Positions 22,185 through 34,628 of a DNA stretch of 64,000 nucleotides are shown piece by piece. A program made the position numbers and the translations under genes. The stretch's first letter is position 1. Each line of letters begins with the position of its first letter. Source of the stretch: Tilletia caries (taxonomy: Eukaryota; Basidiomycota; Exobasidiomycetes; Tilletiales; Tilletiaceae). The stretch is from positions 1,054,001 through 1,118,000 of the forward strand of contig JALUTQ010000038.1 in the NCBI GenBank assembly GCA_032718865.1, given 5' to 3'. The notes beneath the pieces are model-generated. The model did no database searches, was not told the origin of the DNA, and saw nothing but the letters and a program-made list of their open reading frames with translations.

Positions 22185-22756
22185 ATGTCGAGCCCTCCTC
22201 CTTCTCAAGGCTACCGTATCAGCGGTCAAGGTCCCGAGGGTGGACTTCCGAACACCTCAAGCACGATTGAGGGCAATTTGTACACCCCAGGTGCCCAGCG
22301 TTACGACCCTACCACCGCGCAAGAACTTGGCATCACTCGGTGGGTGATCATTCCCTATTCCGAGATACATGCTGTACAAGCTGCAAAGACGGCCTTTGAC
22401 ATCCTTTCCCATCTTCTGCGAATCCAGAGGCAACGATGGCTCGTTGGGAGTCACAAAAGCCGACTCAAAGGGTGCCTGTAACCTCATTCCCAACCCAGAG
22501 TCGAAGCTCAGCCAGCTCTCCACAGGCGGTCGAGGTGGAGACCAAGTACACCAACCGATCTATGTGAGCTCCTTTGATGATTACTATCTCACACACATCC
22601 TCTCACTCCTTCCCTGAAGATCGAAAATGCTGAGCACCCTCTCGATGGCAGGCACACGACGTTTCGATGCCTCCAAACGTGCCGCACTTCGCCCCGCAGT
22701 CCAACGAGAGGGGTGAGCCTCCGCACGTCTCACACGCTGGCCAGGTGCGCGAGTAA
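22185..22756 (+). CDS. Small hydrophilic protein of unknown function
   Basis: Three exons (22185-22339, 22428-22563, 22652-22756) give 131 residues with continuous frame. The model was built from splice signals: donor after ATCACTCG, acceptor AATCCAG, donor TAT|GTGAGC, acceptor GGCAG. The product begins MSSPPPSQGYRISGQGPEGG, contains SKLSQLSTGGRGGDQVHQ and ends VSHAGQVRE. It is polar, rich in Gly, Ser, Pro and Gln, has no signal peptide or membrane helix, and is probably intrinsically disordered. I do not recognise a family. It lies 223 bp before DPP5 on the same strand. Confidence is limited because nothing but frame, splice signals and codon use supports it. Confidence 0.55.
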
Positions 22757-22979
22757 GAGATCCGTACATGAACACGCGTCCCCCTGTCTCCTCAGTCCTC
22801 TGCTCGAAATCGAAAGCTGCTGCCCTTTTCCTTGCCTTGCTCGATCGTGTGACATGTCCGCGCACGGGCCTTCCCCTGCGTCACAGTGCAGGAAGAAGAA
22901 CCTTCGCTCGATCTTCCTGTCGATCAGGACTTCCACCACTCGTTCACATACTTACCCTCTTCGGATTTCTTTATAAACG

Positions 22980-25779
22980 ATGCGCTTCACGACGGCGCTG
23001 ACAGTGAGCGTGGCCGCAGCTGCGACGGTAGCAGTGGCCGCCGCCAGGTCCTCCCTCAGCCCGCTCACGCCCGAGAAACTGATCGAAGCACCTCGAGCGG
23101 GCGAAGGTCTTGCCTCGCCCAATGGTCTCCACGCCCTCATCGGCGTCACCGAGCACGGCATCGGCTCGCCCGCCAAGGTCACCACCCTCAAGACGATCTA
23201 CCACCTCACTCTGCCCGCCCACATCGCTGCCAATGGCAAGAAGGGGAAGGAACCCGTTCTCGCCAAGCCACAGCCGCTCGTCTACAACGTCACTGACGCC
23301 GTCTTTATCGGCGACGACGAAGCGGCGTGGATCTACGAGGGCGTCCTGTACTACAAGAACGTCTCCGAGACCGATCTTGCACCCTTCATTCCCGGTACCG
23401 CGATTGGCGAGTTCCCGGTCAAAGCCACGACGCTCAAGGCTGTCATTCCCCACAAGGGAGCCGACAAGAAGCGCACCCTTGTCTTTAGCGCTGAGGTCTA
23501 TGACGATGGAAAGCTGGAGGCGGTCAAGGATCACGATGAAAGTGATGTCGAACAGGAGTGGGAGCGTGTCCGAGGTATGTCACTCCCATGCACCCTCTGT
23601 GGTAGGCCCTTTTTGCTCATCAGAACTCTGGGTCTACGTCTCTTGAACAGCCTATGACACTACCTTTGTCCGTCACTGGGACCGCTGGATCAAGGCTAAC
23701 AAGCGCTCCCAGCTCTTTGCGATCGAACTTGTCCGCGGATCAAAGGACCAAGCTTCGTCCTGGACCTTGTCCGCAGACGGCTTCCGCAATCTGATGCAGG
23801 GTACCAAATTGGTGAGCATCTTCTCGACCCCTTCTCTCTGTCTACCCATCTCCACTCATTGCGTATGATTCCCACAGGAGGCTCCCGTCCCACCCTTTGG
23901 AGACGGAGGTGACTACGATGTCGGACAGGAGCACGTCGTCTTCACCTCCCGCGACCCGGACCCCAAGAAGAGCACAGCCTGGCACACCAAGCAAGACATC
24001 TACATCTCCCCGCTCTCCGGCAAAAGCGCACCACGGAAGCTCACCTCGGGCACGCACGGCATCGCCTCCTCGCCCCGTCTCAGCCCGGACGGCAAGACGG
24101 TCTTCTGGCTCCAGATGGCCAAAGACGGGTTTGAGTCTGATAAACGCGTGCTGTTCTCGCACGATTTGGGATCGGGGAAGACAACTTCTATCTTCCCGAA
24201 ATGGATCTACTCGCCTAAGTCGATCGCGTTCACTGCGTCGGGGAAGGAGCTCCACCTGCTCGTGGACCATAAGCAGAAGAACAAGCTGTTCGTCATCCCG
24301 CTCACGAAGAGCCAGGATGGGAGTGTGGACGTGTCGAGCAGCGCAAGCGAGCCACAAGAGCTCGTCAGTGCAGTCTCCGTCAAGGCCGTCCAACCCGTGA
24401 TCCACGGCGGGGCCCTCATCACGGGTTCGACCCATTTCAGCACGGTGGAGCTGTACTGGCTTGCGCCGACGGCTGGGAGCAAACTTGTGCAGCTGACGAA
24501 GTTTGGGGAGGAGAGTGCTGCACTTGCTGATGTGGACTTTGGGCCGGAGTCGGAGGAGATTCATTGGGCTGGTGCGGGCGGTCGGACTGCGCAGTGAGTT
24601 GTCTTTGTGTTACTGGCGCGGCGCTGGAGAGTTCTGACGCTGATCGTCCCTTTCCGCCCCATCGTTGCTCTTCGTTCGCAGCGGTTGGATTCTCAAGCCG
24701 CCGGGCTTCAAGGCCTCCAAGAAGTACCCGGTACGTTTCCGAGAATCCACTGAGAATATGCGTCATATCCAGGGCAGGACCTGACTTTCCCTCGTCTATT
24801 CCAGCTCGTGGTCCTCATCCACGGAGGTCCCGAGGACGCCTGGACGAACGCCTGGTCGGTGCGCTGGAACCCCGCCGTCTACGCCGCCGCAGGTTTCATC
24901 GTCTTCACCCCGAACCCCGCCGGCTCGGTCTCGTTCGGCCAATCCTACCAGGAGGAGATCCTGAATAGCTGGGGTGGACGGCCTTATCAGGATATTCTCT
25001 CGGGGGTGCATCATGTTGTGAGGGTTGTGGATGGGGTCGATGGTGCGCGGGTCGTTGCTGCTGGTGCGTCGTTTGGGGGGTATAGTATTAATTGGTTGCA
25101 GGGGCATAATAATGATGGGTTGTTTAAGGCGCTTGTTTGTCATGATGGCGTCTTTAACACGCTCGCGACGTGAGTTTGACTCTTCTCTCTCTCCTTTCAC
25201 CGAGCGATGTTAGCGGTCGGCAAGTTACTGATTGCCTTTCTTTTCTGACTCTACACTAGGTTCTACTCGACGGACGAGATCTGGTTCCCCCAATCCGAGT
25301 TCGGCGGTGTGCCCTGGGAGGTCCCCGAGCAGTACGAGCGCTGGAACCCGCAGGGCCACGTCGCGAACTGGAAGACGCCCCAGCTGATCATCCACGGAGG
25401 ACGCGACTACCGCCTGACGGAGTCCGAAGGTCTTTCGGCGTTCAATGCGCTGCAGAGGAGAGGTGTTGACAGTCGGTTCCTGTACTTCCCTGTGAGTTTT
25501 TGTCGCGTCTTCTCCCTTACTTTCCACCCTCCCCCTCATGGGAAATGGGCTGACCCCCCTTTCGTGCGCCCCTTCTCTCTCCCGCTTCTGCATCAGGACG
25601 AGAATCACTGGGTGACCGACCCTCGGAACAGCTTGCGATGGCACCACGAGGTGCTGGGCTGGTTGAGCAAGTACGCGAATGCGACGGTTCCCCGCTTGGA
25701 CTCGGCTGAGGCTGAGGGCGGCGCGCGGGAAACGACGGCGGAGCCGATGCTTCGGTTCCAGCACGGAGCTAGATACTAG
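22980..25779 (+). CDS. DPP5: Secreted dipeptidyl-peptidase V (prolyl-oligopeptidase family S9)
   Basis: Seven exons (22980-23574, 23651-23811, 23878-24593, 24682-24730, 24805-25169, 25260-25491, 25597-25779), 766 residues. Residues 1-22 form a signal peptide (MRFTTALTVSVAAAATVAVA). A beta-propeller N-terminal half is followed by an alpha/beta hydrolase domain: LVVLIHGGPEDAW (oxyanion region), the nucleophile elbow GASFGGYS (Ser about 596), the Asp loop LIIHGGRDYRLTESEG and the catalytic His in DENHWVTDP. Secreted fungal DPP V releases X-Ala, His-Ser or Ser-Tyr dipeptides and is a known antigen in some moulds. Two N-glycosylation sequons (NVT, NVS) lie near residues 101 and 127. Start and 3' end agree with family ends. 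Confidence 0.93.
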
Positions 25780-26099
25780 GAAGCTAGATCGACAAGAGGA
25801 AGGACCGGGAGATGATATTCTGTCTTATGGCTATGGGCGATCGGATTGGGAGGGGATCGAGGATCCCCAATTCTACATAACTTATCCCTTGGACGATATT
25901 CGGTGGCCAGTTGGAGCAAGAGACCTTTACTCTGACACTTTGTATTCATTCTACCAATCAAATTCAAGTTCATACTTCTCTCACTCGCACTGAAGCCTGA
26001 AGGCACTCGCGATGAAGGGGGGATGCGCACTCCGGAGTAGTTGGATTACCTTTTCTCGAAAGGATTAGGTAGGGTACATACTTGATGTCCGCTCTCGTC
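25780..26099. other. Convergent intergenic region (3' ends)
   Basis: 320 bp between convergent stop codons; A/T-richer than neighbouring coding DNA. No gene seen. Confidence 0.6.
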
Positions 26100-27758
26100 T
26101 TAGGAGATGCTGCAGACAGTGACGAAGGGGCAGCCGACGCCTGTAGACAGCCAGGGAGAGAAAACGAAGCGATCTGGTCAGATCATGCAAGAGAAAGCAC
26201 GCCAAAAAGGGGGGTTACATACCCATGAGCCACATCTTCTTCCGATCCGCATCCTCAATCGCAGTCGTATATCCTCCAAACTGAACCCCATCAAACTCAA
26301 GCACCTTCTCCGTCTTCCACTTGGCGCCGAAGAACTTCTCCTTACCCTCGTTCAAGCTGACCCGGTGGACCGTGGATGGGGTGAGGTTGTCAAAGTTGGG
26401 GAAATGGGTGAGGATGGCTTTGAAGGCTTGGGAGAAGGAGGCGGTTAGGATTGCGCCGGTGCGTTTGTTCAGGGAGAGGTTGTCGGCTGGGTAGCCGGGT
26501 GGGCCGTCGAGGTAGATGTCGTCGATCTTCAGGCGGGGGAGAGGGGAACGTGGTCGCATGTCAGTTTTCGAGATGAACATGCTGAAAATGAGAGGGGGAG
26601 GGGGGTTTATTCTAAGGGTGGGAAGGAAAGGAACACTCACGAGGACGAGGGACTGGTCCTTGGGTTGCCACTCGAAGAGCTTGAGTTTACCGTCGCGCAT
26701 GGTGGGGACCCAGTACTGGTTCGGTTCGGCGCCGGCGATGATTCCGTTGGGATAGCCAAGTTTGTCGGCTACGATCTTGCAGCCCGTGGGGTCGCAGAAA
26801 CCGATGCTTCCATCGTTGGTAACGTAGGAGAGCGATCGGAGCTGAAGTTGTTCAAGCGTAAGAAGTGTCAGAGATCTAACCCTTCCATGGTTTCAACAGC
26901 TAGGGAACGGGCACAAGTATGTAGGGAGATGACGCTCACGAGACCTGTCTTTCGACTGCCATGGTCGTTTGTGACGAGGAAGGAGTCGGTGCTGACAGGT
27001 GCGACGCGGTTCGGGGTAGCAATGACTTCATCCGCGAACGTCCGAACATGCTCCATCGTCTTGTCCCCAAGCGTAGTCTTGAAGATCTCGACGGTCGAGT
27101 TGGCGCCGAACTTGTGGGCGTCGAGAGGCTTGGACGTGAGCGGGTCCACAGGCGGGCGGTGGTTGTTGAGGTAGAGGTAGAGCGTCGGGGGCGTGTATCC
27201 GGTGTCGAAGGCGATATCGTCGCCCTCGGTCGGCTTGGGCTTAGAGGGCACCTCGAGGACGGCGAGACTGTGGAGATTGAGGGTGCCGTCTCCGTTGGTG
27301 CCGTCATAGTTGGTGGGCTGGATCTTGGTGAGCCGGGAAGCGAAGGAGCCTGAGGCGCGGGTGTCGACGACGTAGATGGCGTCTGTAGTCGGACGCCTGG
27401 CGGCGTTGAGCTTGTCCATACTGCCAATACGCAAGAAGGCCATGTCAGCTGTATCGTTTCAATGCGCATTATGACATGCTATGGAAGGAACACACGTTGG
27501 GGTCCAGTTGCGACGGCCGTCGAGGGACGAGCATGCGAGGTAGAGCAGGCCGGAGTCCTCGTGGAGCCAGCCATCCTCACAGGCGCCGATGTCGGGGAAG
27601 GACTGGCACTGCGAGCTGGCGAGGACGGTCATGTTGGGGTCGAGCGAGCGTGTGACTCCGGCGAAGGCATGGAGCGAGGCGGACAGGTTAGTCTGGTAGA
27701 GGATGGCGAGGCCGAGGAGAGCCACGCCCGCAATCGGCAGCAGCGCGTTCGATGCCAT
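26100..27758 (-). CDS. Arylesterase/paraoxonase-like calcium-dependent beta-propeller protein
   Basis: Five exons (27758-27496, 27420-26940, 26841-26641, 26526-26223, 26140-26100), 429 residues. An N-terminal hydrophobic segment (residues 6-24, LLPIAGVALLGLAILYQ) is a signal anchor. Then come SFPDIGACEDGWLHEDSGLLY, PTTDAIYVVDTR, FLVTNDHGSR, LGYPNGIIAGAEPNQYWV, IYLDGPPGYPADNLSLNKR and a C-terminal WLMGVGCPFV. The FLVTNDHG and LGYPNGI motifs match the Ca-binding paraoxonase/SMP-30-like fold, in which Asn and Asp residues bind calcium. The substrate (lactone or aryl ester) cannot be told. The last exon is only 41 bp. The acceptor of exon 4 (CTGAAG) is the weakest border. It lies head-to-head with YME2 (275 bp). 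Confidence 0.8.
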
Positions 27759-28033
27759 TCTCAGTTATTCGATGTCGCTCTCACGGCACGGCAGGGCAGG
27801 GCAGGGCGATGGCGATGGCGAGGACGAGGACGGCGGTGTCGAGGACGGGGACTGGGAACTGGGAAGTCGACCACGTCCGTGCCCTTGCCTTGCCTTGCCG
27901 ACCTTTACCTTCCCCCGATGGACCATGACGCACCTGACTACATGCGGAATTCTCGACGGCGGCGACCTCCATCTTGACACCGAGCACAAGAACGACGACA
28001 ACGACGAGCTGAGCTGGAAGTGGAAGTAGAAGA

Positions 28034-31000
28034 ATGGACAGGATCATGCTGAGGAACGGCGCTCCTGCACTCGCGCTGCGTTTGCGTTCAGCGGCCTCGA
28101 CCTCATCTTCCGCACGCGTCGCCCTCTTCGCGGCCGCGTCTCGGTCTGCGTTCGCGTCTGCGTCCGCGTCCGCGTCCGCGTCTACCAATCGCCCGCGCAC
28201 GCTCTTCACCTCGGCTACGCGACGGGAGGAGGCTGCATCCGCCCCCCTTCCCAAGTCCGACACGCCGGACGAGGCACCCGCGTACTCGCCCGACCATCCG
28301 GCCCAACCCTCGCCCCAGGATCCCAAGATAAAAACAGCCTACCTCTACTTCTCCATCTTCCCCATCCGCATCGCCTGGTGGGACGTCCGCTCCTACCTCG
28401 TCTCCCTCAACCGCGCCAACATCGAAGACCGGATCAAGAAGGCTATCCCGCCCGCAGCCGTCGTCGGTCATGACTTCAAGATGGTCGACGTTCAGGAGCG
28501 TCTCAAGGACGGGGGCGCCTTTGGTGTCTTCCAATACCGCCTCAAGGACGACGCGTTTCGAGGCGAGAAGGAGGAACGCGACACCGCGCTCCTCGATATC
28601 GAGAACCATCTTCAAAAAAGTATCAAGGCCATCAACACACCCTGGGCCTTCTTTCTCGGCCAGCCGTCGGCCCACGTCGTCCGAGGTCGACCCTGGCTCG
28701 AAGATCTCAATCGCTTCCCCGGCCATCTCATCAAAATCGTGCTCGAGGGAGGCACGGGTGAGATAGGCGAGGAAGAGCTGTGGGAAACACTCCGGCCATA
28801 CGGACACATCAAGCGGTTGGAGAAGACCAAACCGAACGAGTTCCTCGCCACCTTCACCGCCATGCGGGGCGCGACCATAGCACGCAACTGCGTGTACGGC
28901 TTCAAACTCTCGAACGATGCCAGAATGAAGATCAACTACGAGCGCGTCATCCGCTTGCGTATAGCCTGGGAGTGGTTCACAAACCACCCGCGAATCGTGA
29001 TCCCCATCCTGGCCGTCCTCGCTGGCACACTTGCCAACTTGCTCTTCGATCCCATTCGCTCCTGGTTCGTCCAGAGCAAAGTCCAGAACCTGTTCGACAT
29101 CGATCAGTACTGGATCTTGAAATACATCAAGCGCAAGACGGAGGCCTTCTTCCGTCCGGATGACGATGGTTCCGTACAGGAGGACGATTGGTGGGAGCGC
29201 AAACAGGCCGCTGCCAAAATCGCCGGCTGGCTCAAAGAGAATCCTTCCACTTTCATCACCCTGACGGGTCCCCGAGGATCGGGTAAACATCAACTCCTCA
29301 CCCGCGCCATCCCAGCCGAGGTCAAGCACCTGACCATCGACTGCGACGTCCTCGCCCGCTCCAGCAAGTCTGAAAACACCTTACTCACCGCCGTCGCGTC
29401 CGAGGTCGGCTACTGGCCCGTCTTCGGCTGGCTCAACTCGCTCGGGAACCTGATCGACCTCGCCTCCGTCGGTCTCATCGGCTCCAAGGCCGGCTTCGCC
29501 ACGCCTGCCGATCAGCAATTGCGTTCGATCCTCAGCGTGGCCACCTCCGCGCTTGTCGCTGTTAAGGAGAAGAACCTCAAGGCGGCGGAGAAGAGGCGCA
29601 AACAGGCTAAACAGCAGGAGGACTCGAATGGTGGTCCTTCGGGACGGTCGAATGCGTCGTCTCCGCAGATCCTGAGCGAGAAGGCCCGTTCGGATGCTGC
29701 GCAGGAGGCACGTGTGGCTGCCGAGGAGGAGGAGAAGAAGGCAGCAGCAGGCACAGCAGGCGGCATGGTCTCCTCCATCACCGCCGCAGGCTCGGCTGCA
29801 TTCTCCGGCGTCACCAACGAGCTCGGACGGGGTGTGGACTCGATCAAGACGAGCTTGGGTGGGAAGAGGGAGGTGTCGTCGGATGAGGAGAAGGACGCTC
29901 TTGCTGCGGCTGGTGCTCTGGTACAGCAGGATGGCAGTCAGAATGATGAGCTGGGACCGGAGCGTGGGGTTGTGCTCGAAGGGGCGTTGCAGAATACCGA
30001 GGCAGGCTACGATGTTCCCGTGGTACGTGACTTCAATCTCAATAATTCAGCGCACCGCGGACACCTTTCGGAGATTCGTTCCATACTGATTTCCTCCTCT
30101 CACTTCCTCCCAAACAGGTCGTCGTGAAGCACTTCTGCCACAAAGGCGTCAAGCAACCACTCCTCTGGACCGCCCTCTCCGAGTGGGCAGCCGAGCTCGT
30201 CTCGAACCAGATCGCACACGTCGTCTTCGTCTCCGACCACCAAGTTTCAGCGAACAAGGAGCTCTCAAAGGCGCTGCCCAACATCCCCTTTGACCAGATC
30301 GTGCTGGCTGATGCGGACGAGGAGCGCGCGCGCTCGTATGTTTATCAGAAGCTTGTTGATATGGGGAGGATTCAGGCGGCGCCTGTGGCTGTGGCGGCGG
30401 GGTCGAGTGATGCGTCTAGTACTGCTGCTCCAAATGGTAAGGGTGGGGCGGCAAAGGCGGCCCCTACCGCTCCGGGTCTTGATGCAGAGACTGCCAAGTG
30501 GGTCGACAAGCTTGGTGGGCGATTGACTGATCTTGAGACGGTACGTACTTTACCGCGCAGCGTTCTCTGCCTTTCCTACTCCCGCATTGCTCATTGACAC
30601 TCCTTCTTCCATCCCGAAATTCTCGCTCTCTCGCACCTTAGCTCGTCAAAAAAGTCTCCCTCGGACAAAGTGTAGACGGAGCTGTGCAGGACATCATTGC
30701 GCGCACTGTTGTTGAGCTGCGGAAGAACGCCTTTGGGGACGATGCTGAAGATGCGAAGAATCTGGCGTGGAATCGGGATCAGGCCTGGGCAGTCGTCTCT
30801 GCGCTGGCGAGCAAGAAAGAGGTGAGTCACCTGCAAACCTCCTATCCATTCTCACAAGCTCGCGATTCTAACTAATGCTCCCCTGTTGGTTATTTCGTGG
30901 GGACAGCTCTCATATTACGGAACCCTGCACGACGTCTTCAAAGGCGACGAAGCAGCGCTAAAAGCCCTAGAATCAGCAGACGTAATCGCAGTCCGCCACC

Positions 31001-31341
31001 AAGACTCCCGCCCACACACCATCCACGCCGGCCGGCCCGTGTTCCAAAGTGCCATCCAGCGCCTGCTCGCCGACCGCGTCTTTGCCGACACCCGCACCTT
31101 CGAATCCAACGCGAACGCGATCCTCTCCAACGAGAAGATCGTCCGTGCCGCTGAGAGCGAGCTCAGGGAGCTTGTTGAGCTGTTGGCGATGAAGGGGGGC
31201 GTGGAGGCGATCAGGTCGAGGACGGACTTCTTGTTTAGGAAGTTGGGGCTCGCGCAGAAGAAGGTGGCTGATCTGGATGCGGCGAATGTGGAGATTAAGG
31301 AGCGGTTGTTGCGGGCGCGCTCTGCGGATCTTGCGGCGTGA
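28034..31341 (+). CDS. YME2: Mitochondrial inner membrane protein Yme2/Rna12
   Basis: Four exons (28034-30022, 30118-30540, 30642-30821, 30907-31341), 1008 residues. Residues 1-60 are an Ala/Ser/Arg mitochondrial presequence. An RRM-like domain covers about residues 233-300, a transmembrane helix about 320-338 (IVIPILAVLAGTLANLLF), and the ATPase-like domain starts with Walker A GPRGSGKH (about 412-419). Yme2 is an inner membrane protein whose loss raises escape of mitochondrial DNA to the nucleus and alters nucleoid and cristae structure in yeast. The family order (presequence, RRM, membrane helix, P-loop domain) is complete. A charged low-complexity insert (about residues 515-650) separates parts of the P-loop domain. 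Confidence 0.92.
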
Positions 31342-32146
31342 GGGGCTTGTCTCTTCTCGACCTCGCGACTCATGGAGCGCACTCGCATTCAAAGTAATGG
31401 CCAACGATACCTATTTCGCCTTCGCCTTCGCCTTCGCCTTCTCCCCGCCCGCGCGCTCGCCAGTGGCTGCACAAACCGACCAACCGACCCTTTTCGCCTG
31501 CGGAAAGTACATAGAAGTTCCGATATACCTCAGCGGGATCCGACTCGTTCTCCCACCCCTCTTGCCCTGCAGCAACCTTTGCCTCAAAAAACACACACAC
31601 ACACACGACGTCCTTGGCCGACACAAACACCCAGGCCAACGATGAAGGAGCCGAAGAACCCTTGCTGCTGTTATTTTTTGGTCTTTCCGTTATCCGAATC
31701 CGTTGTACAAAAGAAAGGGAATGAATGGAACACGGTCGAAACTCGAAAGGGAACGACAGTGCGAACCGCACGCGAGAGGGAGAAGGAGGGGGGAGAAAGA
31801 GCTCCGTCCGTTTGAGGTGTATATTCTGGGATCAGAGGAAAACGAAGGTGGGAAGAGCTGGACGCGCTGAGATGTGTAGTTGGTTTCCTTGGGAACATGT
31901 TGTGTAGAAGATGCGAAGGAAGAAGGGGGGTCCTGTCCGGCAGCCGTTGCGAGAACGAGAAGAAGACCGTTCTCGGCGGTGGGAGGGCGAGTATCTAGTG
32001 AATGAAAGTCCATCTACGGAAGAAAGAAAGGAGGCCGAGGCGCTGAGGGTGGTTCTGGAAAAGACGGTCGAACGCCCGATGCGTGAATAGATCGTAAAGC
32101 CGAGGGAAGGAGAGCTGATGCGATGGGCAGAGAAAAAAAGGGGGGG
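31342..32146. other. Long convergent intergenic region with microsatellites
   Basis: 805 bp between convergent stop codons. Holds a CTTCGC hexanucleotide repeat (about 31418-31442) and an AC repeat (about 31591-31606). No gene seen on either strand. Confidence 0.6.
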
Positions 32147-34395
32147 TCATGGCCGACCGGCGGACCAAGACTGAGCCGAGACAGCATCGACCCGATCCCA
32201 AGCCTGATCACGCGCCTTCTCCCAACCGGCCCTCACCTCCCTCAGCGAAGCACGAATCGCACTCCCGCGCACATGCCGCTCAACATCAATCATCCCTTTA
32301 CCCAGCAGCACCAGCACGAGATTGAGCGCGGACTCCACGGCCAGGTTGGCCCAGATGGCCACGACGAGGAGCGGGCCGAGCAAGCCCGGCGCGAAGACGT
32401 TCCGGCGGAGGAACTCGACGAGGAGGAAGACGTTGATGAGGATGAGCTCCGGCAGGCCTGCGCGCGGCACGGCTCGTTCGGCGTCCGGACGCGGGTCGAA
32501 GGGCAGCTTGAGCGTAGGGTCGATCGAGCCATTCCCGTTCATATTACCGTTTGTCAGTCCAAGGGGACCATCCTCGTCAATGCTCTGATGCGAACCATGC
32601 ACGCTCCCAGCTCCGTTCCCGTTGATGGAAAGGGCCGATCCAGCAAGGGCGCCGCCGCTACCGCCGCGTTCGCTCGCAGCACACCACTCCGCCGCGCGCA
32701 ACCCAGCCGAAAAGCCATCCTCATGGAAGCCGTACCGGATCCATGCGCCGGCAAAGTACAGCCCGCGACTGCCCTGCAGCTCCGCCAACTTGTTCTGGCT
32801 AGCCACCGTCCGGGCCGAGTAGACGGGATGTTCGTACTCCCACGCGCCGACGACGAGTTCTTCGGCGGGTGCGTACGGGGAGGGCGATTGGGGTGGGTTG
32901 AGAGTCACCAGCACGGGTCCGTGGCGGGAGGTGGGCAGGGATTGAAGCAGGTTCATCCAGTAGGTCAGGCTTACCTGGTCGACGTCGGTGTCGGCTTGAG
33001 AGGCAGCCCTGCTGGAACCGCGACGGCCTGTAGAGTCTGAGGCGTAGGCGAGGAAGTTCCAGGCGGCCCATGCTGCCTTGCGAACAGGCATAAGCTATGG
33101 CAGGAGTATACGAAGGTCAGCCATGCGTGATGTGCTCTTCAAACTTGGAAGTGCAACTCACACTGTTATCGGCGTGCAACACAGCTCTGTTCTTGCTGTA
33201 CAAGAAGCCGGCAAGGGCGGTGCGGAGGACGTCATCCGATTCGAGCTGATCGTCAAGGATCTCCAAGCTCGTGTTGGCGTGTGTCGCAAAGATGACGCGA
33301 TCAAAGACGTGCTCGGCCCCATCTGCACTCCACAGAATCCACTCATCGCCCGTGCCAGGTGTTCTCCTCCGCTCGGCACGTACAATCTTGCCCACCTTGG
33401 AACCTGTGTTCAATCGGCCGGGAGGCAAGTGGGAGACGACGCGCTTGACGTAGTTGTGCGATCCGTGGTGCAAGGTGAGCCAGCGTGGACGGTCGAGAAT
33501 CTGGAGGAGGTGATGGTTGTGGCAGAACCGAAGGAGGGTGATCGCTGGGAACTCGCTCAGGGCTGTGGTGGGTGGGGTGGACCAGATGGAAGCTGTCATG
33601 GGAATCAAATAATTCTTGATAAAGGCATCGCCGTAGCCACGCTTCTGGATCCATTCGCCGATGCTCTCCTCGCCGCCTTGCTTGTTGCGATCGGAGGCGC
33701 GTCGCGCGCCTTCTTCCCGCAGCGTTTGCAAGGCCTGGTAGTTGAAGCGGATGATGTCCCACACCATGCGCCAGTGGTTGGGGTCGAGAAGGTTGGTCCA
33801 CTGGCAGAAAAGCGCGATCGGACTCGTTCCCGCCCACTCGAACTGGCCGTGGACTGGGTTCGACTGCTGACCATGCACACCGATAGCGTGGAGGCCGGGA
33901 GCGTCGGCGGTGAGCGGGCTTTCTGGCTTGGTCGCTGAAGGCGAGGACGAGGTCGGACGGGGTGAGAAGAGGGCTTTGGACCGTGGAGCGGAGGGCGGGG
34001 CGGTCCGGGTGACGGCAAAGGACATGTCGGACTCGATGATACGGACACCGATGTGCTTGATGAAGCGCAAGAAGTTGGGGTAGGTGACCTCGTTGAAGAC
34101 GATGAATCCGCTGCATCAACATGGGCCGAGGGAAAGCACAGGTTTTCGTCAGCCAGACGTCTGCGGAAGGATGAGCAGAGAAGAGAGAGAGAACTCACGT
34201 GTCGACGGATGCTGGGGCAAAGCGCTGTCCGCCCGGCTGGTCGAGCGGGGGCTGGAACTCGACGGTGTGGGTGTGTCCGCCGACATAGTCGCCCGCCTCG
34301 AAGACATGGACATCGTGAGGCGAGTGTTCGTTCAGCGCCCACGCCGCTCCCAACCCGGCCACCCCGGCACCGACGACGGCGATCCGCAGCGGCAT
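32147..34395 (-). CDS. Flavin-containing amine oxidase-like protein with C-terminal membrane segment
   Basis: Three exons (34395-34199, 34110-33162, 33094-32147), 697 residues. The N-terminal dinucleotide-binding motif VVGAGVAGLGAAWAL (residues 7-21) and the EAGDYVGGHTHTVEF motif mark an FAD-dependent amine oxidase/desaturase fold. FAGAWIRYGFHEDGFSAGLRAAEWC is the C-terminal FAD motif. The pattern fits the conserved NAD/FAD-binding group related to COG2907. Its substrate is unknown; some bacterial relatives lie beside cyclopropane-fatty-acid synthases. After the FAD domain comes a Gly/Asn-rich linker and then a strongly hydrophobic region (about residues 595-645, LILINVFLLVEFL and LLVVAIWANLAV), suggesting membrane anchoring at the C-terminus. 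Its start is 233 bp from the start of a divergent dehydrogenase gene. Confidence 0.85.
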
Positions 34396-34628
34396 TGTAT
34401 GTACTAGGCACTAGCTATCTGACTGTGTGACTGTGGAGCGCGCGTGGCAGAGAGCGCTCGTGGTGGTGGGCGTGGTAATGGTCTGATCGATCCATCCATC
34501 CCATCCATGCTGGAGACAATCCGTGCGCGGAACTTCCCGACGCCGATCTCGATCTCGATCTCGATCTCGACGACAACGATCTCGACGACGGCGACGGCGG
34601 CCAGCTTCTCCTGCTTCTGACTGTATTC

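Noticed and set aside
28103..29329. Long minus-strand frame with acidic composition
   Set aside because: Antisense shadow of YME2 exon 1, whose RRM, membrane helix and Walker A are clear on the plus strand.
13559..31341. A possible metabolic gene cluster (aminotransferase, FAD oxidase, peptidase, arylesterase)
   Set aside because: The genes are separated by COPI beta and other housekeeping genes, have mixed orientation and no shared pathway.
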